From the NCBI GenBank assembly GCA_017654935.2, contig CM065689.1, positions 60,279,474 through 60,343,473 of the forward strand: a DNA stretch of 64,000 bases, read 5' to 3'. Positions within the stretch are counted from its first letter, which is position 1; each line of letters starts with the position of its first letter. This DNA is from Phymorhynchus buccinoides (Eukaryota > Mollusca > Gastropoda > Neogastropoda > Raphitomidae). The notes under the pieces were generated by a model. It was given only the letters and a program-made list of their open reading frames with translations. It did not search any database and was not told the origin of the DNA. The position numbers and the translations under genes are program-made. Of this stretch, positions 34,251 through 44,285 are shown one piece after another.

Positions 34251-34630
34251 GGTGTGTGTGTGTGCGCGCGCGGTGTGTATGTTGTGTGCTCTGTCGGTGT
34301 GTATGTTGTGTGCTCTGTCGGTGTGTATGTTGTGTGCTCTGTCGGTGTGTGACCAGAAGCTCCAGTAGTAGCTTCACTTGTTAGGATCTTCTCTGAACAA
34401 AGCCACAATAACAAACAATCAAAAGATAGGGCACATCAAGAGGCCGTGAGGCCTGGCTGCCCTGAAGATCTGACCTGTGTGTATGTTGTGTGCTCTGTCG
34501 GTGTGTGACCAGAAGCTCCAGTAGTAGCTTCACTTGTTAGGATCTTCTCTGGTGTGTATGTTGTGTGCTCTGTCGGTGTGTGACCAGAAGCTTCAGTAGT
34601 AGCTTCACTTGTTAGGATCTTCTCTGGTGT
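34250..34630. repeat. Nested TG-rich minisatellite
   Basis: A 24-bp unit (GTGTGTATGTTGTGTGCTCTGTCG) is repeated, and a larger unit of about 75 bp adds GACCAGAAGCTCCAGTAGTAG and CTTCACTTGTTAGGATCTTC. Three larger copies are present, and the first is interrupted by the 84-bp inverted-repeat arm at 34394-34477. Confidence 0.88.
34394..34477. repeat. 84-bp perfect inverted repeat, left arm
   Basis: Starts TGAACAAAGCCACAATAAC and ends GAAGATCTGACCTG. Its exact reverse complement is at 35404-35487, 926 bp away. It sits inside a minisatellite copy between CTCT and TGTGTATG. Perfect identity implies a recent event. Confidence 0.92.
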
Positions 34631-34750
34631 GTTTGCGTGCGTGTGCGCATATATACATTTGCACGACTGGCCTGTTACCCAACCTCGTGCAGGTTAACAT
34701 CTTAAAGGGGCACCATGACGGATGATTTTTTTTAGCAAAAAATACATGTC

Positions 34751-35374
34751 TTAATTAATGGGCTGAATGGCAATCACCTGGCATGACAGCAGACGACTCA
34801 CAATATCAAAGAGTCTGAGATATATTTCTTGCGCTTTGTTTGGTAACAGAGCAAACACAAGTGGAAACATCTGTCCCAAATAAAGAACGTGGATCGTACG
34901 ACCGTGTAGAGCTGGGTAAACAGACTTGGATAAACTGAAAATGTCACTTTCTGTCCATGAATATTTCACAGCTGGAAGAAAGAAGCTCCAGATTTTTGTC
35001 TGTTGAAAAAAAAGAATTTTGTCATCCATTCCTTCATCTGCTAACAAGAACGGCTCGTGATCGATTGTCTCAGTCCATTTACTGGTCATTGCAATGCTTC
35101 GAAGTTGAGTAGGCAATGGTGGAATCAACTTTGTCCTTTTTCTCTACAGAATAGTTTTGACACTGTCGTAGGTTGGAGCAGCAACATCCCGAGGTTCCTC
35201 TTCAAATGCTGGATCATACCGGTACAGGTGTTTTATCGGCTGGTGTTGGTGGTTCTTATCCTTCACTTTCGTTTTGAGTTCAGCCAGCTTCGTCGTTCTC
35301 TCCACCTTTTCTTTGTGTTCTTCGTGATTGTGACTTTTCGTTCGGCTGATGAAGGAGCTGTTCAGTGTTGGCAT
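34751..35374 (-). pseudogene. MULE-type transposase fragment (FLYWCH-linked family)
   Basis: On the minus strand 35374-35144 reads SHNHEEHKEKVERTTKLAEL through PAFEEEPRDVAAPTYDSVKT; a frame shift then leads into 35128-34751 with IPPLPTQLRSI, PFLLADEGMDDKILFF and VLYLGQMFPLVFALLPNKAQ. The order (His-rich post-FLYWCH linker, PTFDSV block, PPLP block, FLLADDG block, then the YxIHG...PLVFALLPNK block) is that of the metazoan FLYWCH/MULE proteins. The acidic DGTFKT catalytic block before LYLGQ is degraded and the C terminus is missing. A non-functional remnant. Confidence 0.8.
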
Positions 35375-35403
35375 TGGTTACCGCTGCTGCTTTGCAACCT
35401 GGT

Positions 35404-35487
35404 CAGGTCAGATCTTCAGGGCAGCCAGGCCTCACGGCCTCTTGATGTGCCCTATCTTTTGATTGTTTGTTATTGTGGCTTTGTTCA
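35404..35487. repeat. 84-bp perfect inverted repeat, right arm
   Basis: Exact reverse complement of 34394-34477. It separates the LINE fragment from the MULE remnant on the minus strand. Confidence 0.92.
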
Positions 35488-35536
35488 TTAATCAGATTGG
35501 CACCGCTGTGGCGCTTTTTGAACTATCATTGTCGTC

Positions 35537-36286
35537 TTAATCATAATTGTATTTAAAAACATTAATTTTGGGGTCACTATCTAGGAGGTTTTTGAAATGG
35601 TTAATGTTGGAAGCAAGTTTAGTTTGTGCAGGGAGATTGTTCCAGTGCTGGGTGACTCTATTAGAAAAGAAGTTTTTTCTCATATTAGTTCTACTGTATT
35701 GGGTTAGTATTTTTAGATCACTGTTACGGGTTCTCAAATCGTTAGACAATTGAAACAAATGCTTGTTAGTTTTGTCAGGGTTATTCAAAATTTTATATAC
35801 AGTTATCAAATCTCCCCTTACTCTTCTAAATTTTAAGGATGGTAAACTTAACTTATGAAGTCTGTCCCCATATTCCAAATTTTGTATTGATTTTATTAAT
35901 TTGGTTGCTCGCCTTTGTACCCTTTCAATTTGTGTAGATTGTCTTTTAAGAAAAGGGTTCCAAATTAGATTTCCATACTCAAGATGAGGTCTTACTAAAC
36001 TTTTATATAGGTTCAAAAAAACTTCTGTATTTAATTCCATAAAACTTCTTCTAATTAAACCCAATATTCTATTGGCCTTGTTTACTGCTGTTGTAATGTG
36101 TTTATCAAATTTGAGTTTAAAATCAAATATGACTCCTAAGTCTTTTTCATCTGAACAGGTTGAACCTGTCCTATATTCTGTACACCTCCAGAAGACTTTG
36201 TCATCCACTTTGCGATTGACTGTGTATAAACAATTCTGTATCTTCAGATATCTGGTGCTGCCTCTCCCAGGTACATAGACAGCCAT
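35537..36286 (-). pseudogene. Chimeric frame: FLYWCH finger joined to a LINE ORF2 3' fragment
   Basis: A continuous 249-codon minus-strand frame. Residues 1-45 resemble a FLYWCH zinc finger (GRGSTRYLKIQNCLYTVNRK, VFWRCTEYR, C). Residues 49-249 are the C-terminal region of a CR1/Jockey-type reverse-transcriptase ORF (EKDLGVIFDFKLKFDKHI, ANRILGLIRRSF, YKSLVRPHLEYGNLIWNPF, IERVQRRATKLIKS, RVRGDLITVYKI, FSNRVTQHWNNLP). It ends near 35537 with NVFKYNYD. The FLYWCH part belongs to the transposase remnant just downstream; the LINE piece is an insertion that happens to keep frame. The RT catalytic core is lacking. Related to the 32820-33735 LINE but a separate copy. Confidence 0.85.
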
Positions 36287-37150
36287 CTCGATTAGACGTG
36301 CATAACAGAAACTGATTTCAAAACAGAAATAGAAAAGGATGAAATACGTATAGTGAACCCAGGTAAAGAGAACTCACCTTCAGTCTACAAAAAAAAACCA
36401 CCCGCAGTCTTCGCCAAAACAGATCGTGCATTAAAAACAACTCACACTCTATTTTGTGTTAACAGGTCACACTCGTACAAACCCTGTCTGATTAGACCGA
36501 GCGGTACAGGTACCTAGATGACCCAAACCGGATTTAGATTGAACGGGAATTAGACGCATTGGGAATAGATTCGGCGGGATTAGACCCAGTGGGATTAGAT
36601 CCACTGGGCCGCCCCCAACGTCACGACCAGTCCTGATCGAGTCATATGAGGCAGTCGCATACTGCATAGTTTGTCTCCATCTAAAGAGAAGGCGTGTGCC
36701 GTCTCTTTACTAATGGCTGCCAAATCGTTTGCACGAAATTTTCGCAATACAATCCTTTTCTTTAAAACAAAAAATTGTTGTTACCGTTTATCTAAACCGG
36801 GAGTTTCGCTCACAACAAAGGAAATAGCTCCATTTTTGTTTTATTGCACTTCAAAAAAAGAAGAGTGACCTCCACCCACCCCATCCAAAATGGACTCTCT
36901 CCGGCATCTCCGCCAAGGAGGAAATCGCCGTTTTGACGGTTTAATTTATAGGAAACCAGAGCAAGGTGAGTGTTCCGATCCTTGAAAAGGCTGTCTTTCT
37001 GGTGATCTCGACGTGTTTCTTGCAAAAACTCATCCGTCAGGGTCCACCTTTAAGCCAGTTAAAAGCAATCACAAGTGTGATGTACACTGCAAGTCAGTCT
37101 CCCAATGAACTTTCTGATATAATACATCAGCTTTTCCACGGAGTTCAGTT
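36287..37150. other. Intergenic, no gene recognised
   Basis: Includes repeated GGGATTAGA words (36545-36605). No coding family seen. Immediately precedes the foldback element. Confidence 0.5.
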
Positions 37151-37152
37151 TA

Positions 37153-38127
37153 TGGCATTCCAAACGTCAAACAATTATTTGCATGATTTTTAGTGGTAAA
37201 ATGAGGCACTTTCCTCATTCTGTGCACAGAATTCATTCTGTGGTGCACACAATTTATTGTATGCACAGAATTCATTCTGTGGCACATACAATTCACTCTG
37301 TAGGACATAATTCATTCTGTACGACAGAATTCATTTCTGTGGCACACACAATTCATTCTGTAGGACATAATTCATTTATGTGGCACACACAATTCATTCT
37401 GTACGACAGAATTCATTTCTGTGGCACACACAATTCATTCTGTAGGACAGAATTCATTCTGTAGGACAGAATTCATTCTATAAGACACATATTTCATTAT
37501 GTGCACCAAATTTATTCTGTGAGATACACATTTCATTTTGTGCGCAGAATGAATTCTGTCCTACAGAATAAATTCTGTACTAACAGAATTCATTCTGTCG
37601 GAAACACAATTCATTCTATGGAGAACGAGGCTCATTCGCATACAAAGTGACGTCACGGGTGTTAGACATTGACCTACTAAGCTCCTCAAGGGAGCGTCGT
37701 TCTCCATAGAATGAATTGTGTTTCCCACAGAATACATTCTATAGGACAGAATTCATTCTATAGGACATAATTTATTCTGTAGGATAGAATTCATTCTGTA
37801 CGACAGAATTCATTCTGTGGGATAACAGAATTCATTCTGTGCACAAAATTTATTCTGTGGGACACAGAATTCATTATGTGCAGAAAATGAAATGTGTATC
37901 CCACAGAATAAATTTTGAGCACAGAATGAATTCTGTCCTACAGAATGAATTCTGTCCTACAGAATGAATTGTGTGTGCCACAGAATGAATTCTGTCCTAC
38001 AGAATGAATTCTGTCCTACAGAATGAATTGTGTGCACCACAGAATGAATTCTGTGCACAGAATGAGGAAAGTGCCTCATTTTACCACTACAAATCATGCA
38101 AATAATTGTTTGACGTTTGGAATGCCA
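37153..38127. mobile_element. 975-bp foldback element, TA target duplication
   Basis: The outer arms, starting TGGCATTCCAAACGTC and ending with the mirror GACGTTTGGAATGCCA, are near-perfect for about 100 bp (through GAGGCACTTTCCTCATTCTG) and flanked by TA (37151-37152 and 38128-38129). Between them lie dozens of ACAGAATTCATTCTGT-type units, themselves palindromic, on both strands. An inner inverted pair (ATTCTATGGAGAACGA at 37614 and TCGTTCTCCATAGAAT near 37700) flanks a short unique core. Nearly the whole element can fold on itself. No coding sequence. Confidence 0.88.
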
Positions 38128-38181
38128 TAGAGTTTTAGCAAAGACACTCAGTAGAAATATAGTAAGCTCCTTGGTTTTATA

Positions 38182-38899
38182 TGGGGCTCAAAAATGATAA
38201 AATACCAGTTCAGTAGTTAACTGGCTTTAATATACCAGTTAAGTAGTTAACTGTCTTTTCTTATTCCAGTCATGGATGCTATAATTAATTATTATGTAGT
38301 GTCCATGTTCCAGTTAAGTAGTTAACTGATATAATCATCTTCCGTTTCCGGCAAAAGAAAAGTCAGTGAACTGTTAATTGGAATAAGAAAATGTAACTTA
38401 ACAGTTAAGTGGCATTTTGTCAAGAAAACCAACTCCTTAACTGATTTCTGTAACACAAAATCCCATTGGATGTACTGCAGATCAGCAATATTTTCCCATT
38501 TACACTGTGAAAGAGTTGCATACCTTCAATATCATTTTTTTATTAGCAATTTTTTTTTATCGCGGATTGTACCTGCAGTACCTCCAGGATCTGCCCAGAG
38601 CTTTGAATGATGGTTGGTTGATCGTTCATCCCATATGTGCTGTTTTGCAACCGAGTGGACGTAAAACCTACATTTCAAACGCCGACCAATTACAATACGT
38701 GTTGCAAAACCTTCAGAAAATAATAGCTCTCAGACGGAAAAGCAGTTAAGTGATATTTCGAAATGTCAGTTAACTAGTTAACTGAAATCGCTTATTAACT
38801 GGTATAAGCGATTTCCGCTTCCGGTAAAACAAAGTCAGTTAACTGAATTAGAAAAGCCAGTTAAGTATTTAACTGGTATTTTATCAATTCTGAACCTCA
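38182..38899. mobile_element. 718-bp TIR element, TA target duplication
   Basis: TGGGGCTCAAAAATGATAAAAT at the left resembles the reverse complement of the right end, TGAGGTTCAGAATTGATAAAAT (19 of 22 positions), followed by shared TACCAGTT and AACTGGC. TA lies at 38180-38181 and 38900-38901. The interior has repeated AGTTAAGTAGTTAACTG palindromes. An 80-codon frame inside has no recognisable family. It lies only about 50 bp from the foldback element. Confidence 0.72.
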
Positions 38900-38901
38900 T
38901 A

Positions 38902-39543
38902 GTTTTAGCTCCGTGGCTTTATCTCTTGTCAATCCCAATCATACTTTTCGCATAACCGGGGCGCGGGCGAATCAAATTCCAGACATGTCCGGGCATGAAG
39001 TGTTGGCACATATTTTTTTTATTGGCCGTGTTGGGAAAATGTTTTGGTGCTTGGTTTTTAATTTAAAGTAAGCTTTAAAGTAAATGTGTGATAGACGGCT
39101 CAAAATCTCCAAATTTAAGCCCCAAGAGCTTTGCACTCGAACTTCCGGTTGAATATCATGGTGATGGTGGTTCCAGTCTGCATTGAACTTGGGTTCGAAC
39201 TGTCAAATCCACTTTCAAGACTTTGTGTTTAAAACTGTCGATGTATGAGCACACACCCTAGGTGTAGATATCAGAGTGTAGTAGTTCTATTACTGAAAGT
39301 TCACACAGCGATTTATTAAGCCATTGTGTGCTGTTGGAAAACAAACTTTTAAAGAACTGAGAGTGAGAGCTCTTCTCTAGACCTGTGTCAGTGTGTTCAC
39401 ACGCAGACAGTGTGACTGTGAGTGTGAATAACACTAGGCCTAACACTACAACAGTTGGCTGAGTGAAGACAGGGCGATAGGCCTACACAGTCACGTACAC
39501 AGAACTTCTACCACTCCAGAACTGACCAGCTAAACGTGTTAAG
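38902..39543 (+). promoter_or_regulatory. SASS6: Putative promoter and 5'UTR region of SASS6
   Basis: About 640 bp of non-repetitive sequence between the last MITE and the first coding exon. No TATA box or defined start site could be placed. The start ATG at 39544 has AAG before it (GTTAAGATGG, purine at -3 and G at +4), a good Kozak context. Confidence 0.45.
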
Positions 39544-39605
39544 ATGGACGAGCTTTACGCAAAGCGCTTGCCAGTGGTGATTAAATCACAGGACAAGGAA
39601 GACAG
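39544..39605 (+). CDS. SASS6: SASS6 (SAS-6) exon 1
   Basis: A 62-bp coding exon from ATG at 39544 to the donor GACAG|GTAATA. It encodes MDELYAKRLPVVIKSQDKED and the first two bases of an Arg codon. It aligns with the vertebrate SAS-6 start (LFHQLVPLQVKCKDCEERR pattern), which forms the first strand of the globular head. SAS-6 builds the ninefold centriolar cartwheel: head domains pair into rings and coiled coils form the spokes. The start was chosen for its good context and because residues from position 4 onward match the family. Confidence 0.85.
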
Positions 39606-40172
39606 GTAATAATATAGTTTTAAGTTTATAACTAATTGTGATAAAAGGGCCTGCTACTAGCAGGCCCTTTTATAGCAGTGCTGGTGCTACATAGTACATG
39701 TACTGATGTAGTGTTGTTGAGGGCAATTCGCACATGACCGAGCAATTCACACAAAGACTAAGAGACCGCTTTACTCTTTATTCTCTTCGTCTATCACATC
39801 AAATCTGGCTTTCTCTGTTGGGAGTCGGGGCCTGACTCAGCTTTCTCACGCACGCTCTCCACAATTACACTTCAGATCGCTCAGAGTTCATTCCCATCAT
39901 TCCGAATTCATTCACTCGCACGTGCACGACATTCTAAGCATTCTAACTTCGCCCTCTCACATACATCTTACATGATACATATGATTCGGATCTGAATGCG
40001 ATGCGATTTTGACGATGTGACTGTGAGTCATGATTCACTTGATATTCATGTATTGGGTCTACTTGAGTATACTGTATAGTGAGCGAAAATGGCAGAATTA
40101 TTTTTAGACGGAAGTGTATCACATGAATCATGACCCAATCGCATCGTATCCCCATACGATTTTATGCGTGTA

Positions 40173-40421
40173 TGGCGCCTGTCGCAGCCAAAATAGTCGC
40201 TCGTTCAAATAATTCGCCCGGCTACTATGAGAGTGTGTATTTGCGACATTGAGCATGAACCACAAATTTCACTTTTTTCTAGGGTTAGGGATAGGGTTAG
40301 GGTTAGGTAAATGGTTCAAGTAAAGAAAGAGTTAAATTTGTGGTTGTCGCAAATAAACACTCTCATAGTAGCCGGGCGATTTATTTGAACGAGCGACTAT
40401 TTTGACTGCGACAGCGCCGGC
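40173..40421. mobile_element. About 250-bp MITE with telomere-like core
   Basis: The left arm GGCGCCTGTCGCAGCC...AATAGTCGCTCGTTCAAATA is mirrored by the right arm ending CTGCGACAGCGCC, about 75 bp each with few mismatches, including CCCGGCTACTATGAGAGTG. The loop contains GGGTTAGGG-type repeats (40281-40310). The target duplication is not clear. Confidence 0.78.
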
Positions 40422-40434
40422 TTAAGTCACTAAC

Positions 40435-41297
40435 TGACCAAGTGTCAAACCATATGTTTTTGGCATGGATTTCGCTCCAGATGGCTGGAGTGCCTGTGCC
40501 AATTACTGACCAAGTGTCAAACCATATGTTTTTGGCATGGATTTCGCTTCAGATGGCTGGAGTGCCTGCGCCAATTACTGACCAAGTGTCAAATCATATG
40601 TTTTTGGCATGGATTTCGCTCCAGATGGCTGGAGTGCCTGCGCCAATTACTGACCAAGTGTCAAATCATATGTTTTTGGCATGGATTTCGCTCCAGATGG
40701 CTGGAGTGCCTGCGCCAATTACTGACCAAGTGTCAAATCATATGTTTTTGGCATGGATTTCGCTCCAGATGGCTGGAGTGCCTGCGCCAATTACTGACCA
40801 AGTGTCAAATCATATGTTTTTGGCATGGATTTCGCTTCAGATGGCTGGAGTGCCTGCGCCAATTACTGACCAAGTGTCAAATCATATGTTTTTGGCATGG
40901 ATTTCGCTCCAGATGGCTGGAGTGCCTGCGCCAATTACTGACCAAGTGTCAAATCATATGTTTTTGGCATGGATTTCGCTTCAGATGGCTGGAGTGCCTG
41001 CGCCAATTACTGACCAAGTGTCAAATCATATGTTTTTGGCATGGATTTCGCTCCAGATGGCTGGAGTGCCTGCGCCAATTACTGACCAAGTGTCAAATCA
41101 TATGTTTTTGGCATGGATTTCGCTTCAGATGGCTGGAGTGCCTGCGCCAATTACTGACCAAGTGTCAAATCATGTTTTTGGCATGGATTTCGCTCCAGAT
41201 GGCTGGAGTGCCTGTGCCAATTACTGACCAAGTGTCAAATCATATGTTTTTGGCATGGATTTCGCTTCAGATGGCTGGAGTGCCTGCGCCAATTACG
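40435..41297. repeat. 72-bp minisatellite
   Basis: Twelve copies of a 72-bp unit containing AAATCATATGTTTTTGGCAT, GGATTTCGCTCCAGATGGCT and GGAGTGCCTGCGCCAATTAC. Since 72 is divisible by three, a 261-codon frame runs through eleven units; a 2-bp loss near 41172 shifts it. The frame lies within SASS6 intron 1 and has no independent coding support. Confidence 0.96.
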
Positions 41298-41659
41298 CGT
41301 AGATGACGCATGTTTACACCTTGTAAAGTTGCAATGCGCCTGTCTCAGTGTCTGGCGTAATGCGCCTGTTTGGCGCATGCCAATCATAGAGCACGAGTGG
41401 AGAGAGAGAGACTGGAGAGAGAGAAAGAGAGAGAGTGTCCTTTCAATTAGATTTTTTTTCATCAGGTCACAAATTATGTTATAACATACGTAATTCAGTC
41501 ATCCTAAAATTGTTTTGTAAGCACAAAAACTTGCATGGTCTTTTTTTTCCTTCTAGATCTACAACTACATGACCGTAAACTTATGGACTAAGCTTGCATG
41601 TCATGGGTTTACATTCAAAATGTTCAATCTACCTCCCCCCCCCCTTTTTTTTTCTTCAG

Positions 41660-41720
41660 AAAAGCATCCATTCATCTGAGAATGGAGCTGCAGACAGTGA
41701 CAAGTCCACTGACGAAAAAG
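41660..41720 (+). CDS. SASS6: SASS6 exon 2
   Basis: A 61-bp exon from CTTCTTCAG to AAAAAG|GTAAGA. Joined to exon 1 it reads RKASIHLRMELQTVTSPL then TKK, matching the vertebrate block RVSIRMSIELQSVSNP. It ends on a codon boundary. This is the second strand pair of the head domain and the start of the PISA motif conserved across SAS-6 proteins. The other two frames of this exon are shadows. Confidence 0.92.
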
Positions 41721-42164
41721 GTAAGAATAAATCATGATCGACATGGTGACATCACCACCGCTGTTTACTGATTTAGAGTTCAGGCACATTGTTGTAGCCA
41801 ATTAAATTTAAAAATGCTGTTTATAAATATTGAAATGAATAAGGGGACTCCCTCCACCAAAGTTATTTTTGACAACCCCGCCCAGCATATTACGGGCAAC
41901 AGCCATAGGGAATGTTGCCTCCCTTATTCATTTCACTATCTCCTCCTATTCCTATTCTGCTGTTTACATTGTACTTAACAGGATCTGTTCAACATTGGAA
42001 TAACTTGTAAAACCAACTTACATCAATTTGATTTAAATAGTTTAAAGAAAAAAATTTAATGTGATTTTTAACTATTTTAGTATTTATACTTTAAAATCTT
42101 AGGAAATGAATGCAACTTTTGTTCTGTTTCTGTTATAGAACTAGAAGTGAAGATTAGCGTTGAA

Positions 42165-42595
42165 TCTGTTTAAACAATCTTTCTGTTGTTTTTGTTGTTG
42201 ACTTTATGGCTGTTTTGTTTTTAAAGTGATGATTATGAATGATATGATAATTGACATGGATGCAGTGATGTACCGAGGATCGAAAAGTGATGGGACAAAC
42301 TGTCCTGAGATAAGAGAAATCAATGGGACAATGTCCTGGCTCTTGCAGATATTTTTCAGACAAAGTGTGCCAGTGTTAAAAATGTAACCAGACATTTATG
42401 GCTGTTTTGTTTTTAAAGTGATGATTATGAATGATATGATAATTGACATGGATGCAGTGATGTACCGAGGATCGAAAAGTGATGGGACAAACTGTCCTGA
42501 GATAAGAGAAATCAGGACAATGTCCTGGCTCTTGCAGATATTTTTCAGACAAAGTGTGCCAGTGTTAAAAATCTCATCAGACATTTGTCCTGACA
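42165..42595. repeat. Approximately 190-bp tandem duplication in intron 2
   Basis: TTTATGGCTGTTTTGTTTTT occurs at 42203 and 42398, and the following 170 bp are nearly identical (AATTGACATGGATGCAGTGA, GATCGAAAAGTGATGGGAC). The two copies differ mainly by a short indel (AATGGGAC/GGAC) and at their 3' ends. Confidence 0.93.
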
Positions 42596-42687
42596 GAGGA
42601 GAACAAAATATGACATTTTCATTTTTAATAGGTCAATGGCCTGAGACCGGGGCCTGGGGACATCACTGATGGATGGTTTTGTTTCAG

Positions 42688-42767
42688 GAGCTGCTGGTTC
42701 GGCTGACGGACGACAGAGATCTGTTCTTCCTCTACACCCTGTGCCTAGGGGAGGAGGACTTCCAAAG
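42688..42767 (+). CDS. SASS6: SASS6 exon 3
   Basis: An 80-bp exon from GTTTTGTTTCAG to CCAAAG|GTAC-type donor (exon ends 42767, GT at 42768). It encodes ELLVRLTDDRDLFFLYTL then CLGEEDFQ and two bases of the next codon. Vertebrate SAS-6 has [26 protein letters not shown] here, so identity is high and the PISA motif is clear. It is the most diagnostic exon of the gene. Confidence 0.96.
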
Positions 42768-43440
42768 GTACTGCACATGTATGCAAGCACTTTGAGTGCC
42801 ATGTAGTTTGTAGACTGCTAAGTCATGTGTATCACTGTATGCTTTTCCCCAATAATTGTGTGATGCCTTTGTAAAGTGCGATTAGCCCACTAAAGATTAA
42901 TTATTACTTTTCTTGTTTTTTGACGTTCTTGGTTGTCCGTTACATCTCAACCAACAAGAGGGGAGTAACTATTTTTTGAGTGCGCATGCGTTCCTTTAAG
43001 TTTAACGGTAAAGTCACTGACATAAGCTCTAAGAATAGCTAAGCACATGGCAGGGTACTTGGCATTTAATGTCTTTGCATTTGGTGGGAGTGAAGTGTGA
43101 TGTACTGGACGAATGTAATTCGCCCATGGGGCTAGAAGAGTTCATTTGGATGCTCGGAACTGTCGCCCAATCCACTGGGTTCAGACCATGTAGCAACATT
43201 TCACCTGACAATTTTTTTAAAATCTGCAAAGATGCACATTAGCAACCCCCCAATCAGCAAAGATGCAGATTGACACCCCCCCTCCTCCATTTCTGGGTTC
43301 TTTCCATTTTTTTTCAGTCTTGCCTTTCTTACTGCAGGTTGAGCACTTAAACCTGTATCGTTTTCTAATTTAACGTTAATTTTCATCCATTTAAACAATT
43401 AAAAATACACATGCATTCGCTGATAGTAGAATAATGATAA
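42768..43440. other. SASS6 intron 3, first part
   Basis: Unique sequence with no recognised element. Confidence 0.55.
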
Positions 43441-43454
43441 AGGCAAGACATACA

Positions 43455-43682
43455 GACATACAGATAGAGTAAACTATCAGGTGACCCTCCACACATATTG
43501 AGACATTCAACCATTACATAAAGATAGAGTAAACTATCAGGTGACCCTCCACACATATTGAGACATTCAACCATTACATAAAGATAGAGTAAACTATCAG
43601 TTGACCCTCCACACATGAGACATTCAACCATTACATAAAGATAAACTATCAGGTGACCCTCCACACATATTGAGACATTCAT
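43455..43682. repeat. 60-bp minisatellite, four copies
   Basis: Units contain AAGATAGAGTAAACTATCAG and GTGACCCTCCACACATATTG. The last two copies have small deletions. Confidence 0.93.
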
Positions 43683-43742
43683 TGTTTTGTGCTTTGATTC
43701 TGAACCACTGATTACTTACTAAGATAGAATTGTTTGTTTTCT

Positions 43743-43890
43743 TACCCTGGCTAAAAGACTCCAGGGATCATCCCAACAGCCGAAGCACTTGAACACCATG
43801 GTACAAATGCATCAGCTAGGGATGAGAACATTACGTGTGTGACCGTTTTTTTGATTACCCCGCCATGTGGGCAGCCACACTCCAACTTTG
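43743..43890 (-). repeat. Dispersed repeat R2, reversed copy
   Basis: Reverse complement of 8473-8615: GACTCCAGGGATCATCCCAA, AGCTAGGGATGAGAACATTA and GATTACCCCGCCATGTGG in the same relative order. Confidence 0.87.
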
Positions 43891-44137
43891 GAGGATGATA
43901 GAATTAACATTGCTGCACCTATAAATCCAGTTAATCTTTGTCGCAAAGGTTTTGACTTTGTCTGTTGGTCTGTCTCTGTGTTTTGTATAACAAACAGAAT
44001 TCAATTATCACCATGGCCCTCGTTTAAAGAACCTTCCACTGTTCCAGTTCCTTGATTAGTTTTCAGTTTTGCACTGAATGTAAATTATGACTTGGAAACT
44101 GGATTTAAGGATTGTTTTTCAAATGATTATTATATGA

Positions 44138-44140
<3 letters not shown>

Positions 44141-44178
<38 letters not shown>
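44141..44178. repeat. GT microsatellite abutting the exon 4 acceptor
   Basis: About 18 GT units directly precede CAG at 44178-44180. The usual polypyrimidine tract is absent, so the acceptor is preceded by alternating UG in the transcript. Confidence 0.95.
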
Positions 44179-44180
<2 letters not shown>

Positions 44181-44285
44181 CCTTAAGGTGCAGCAAGGTC
44201 TGTTGGTGGACTTTGCCTCCTTTCCCCAGAAGTTCATGGACCTTCTCAACATGTGTCTGACAGAGGAGCACAGAGACAACCCTAA
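44181..44285 (+). CDS. SASS6: SASS6 exon 4
   Basis: A 105-bp exon from GTGTGTGCAG to the weak donor CTAA|GTCAGT. It completes the split Ser codon and reads [19 protein letters not shown], then [16 protein letters not shown]. Vertebrate SAS-6 has [19 protein letters not shown] at this point, an almost exact match in the head domain. The 3' half with its donor is copied repeatedly downstream (44286-45240 and 48155 onward). I chose this copy because only it contains the [12 protein letters not shown] half. Confidence 0.95.

Larger units (their letters stand above)
39616..41659. other. SASS6 intron 1
   Basis: Holds a MITE (40173-40421), the 72-bp minisatellite (40435-41297) and unique sequence. 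The acceptor is the T-rich TTTTTTTTTCTTCAG at 41645-41659. Confidence 0.8.

Noticed and set aside
38507..38749. 80-codon frame inside the 718-bp TIR element
   Set aside because: No recognised domain; the element is otherwise palindromic and non-coding.
40281..40310. TTAGGG-like interstitial telomere repeat
   Set aside because: Only a few imperfect units inside a MITE loop; similar short runs occur at 5211-5225 and 47154-47170. Not evidence of a telomere.
40442..41227. 261-codon frame as a real gene
   Set aside because: Perfect 72-bp periodicity, intronic position and lack of any family resemblance.
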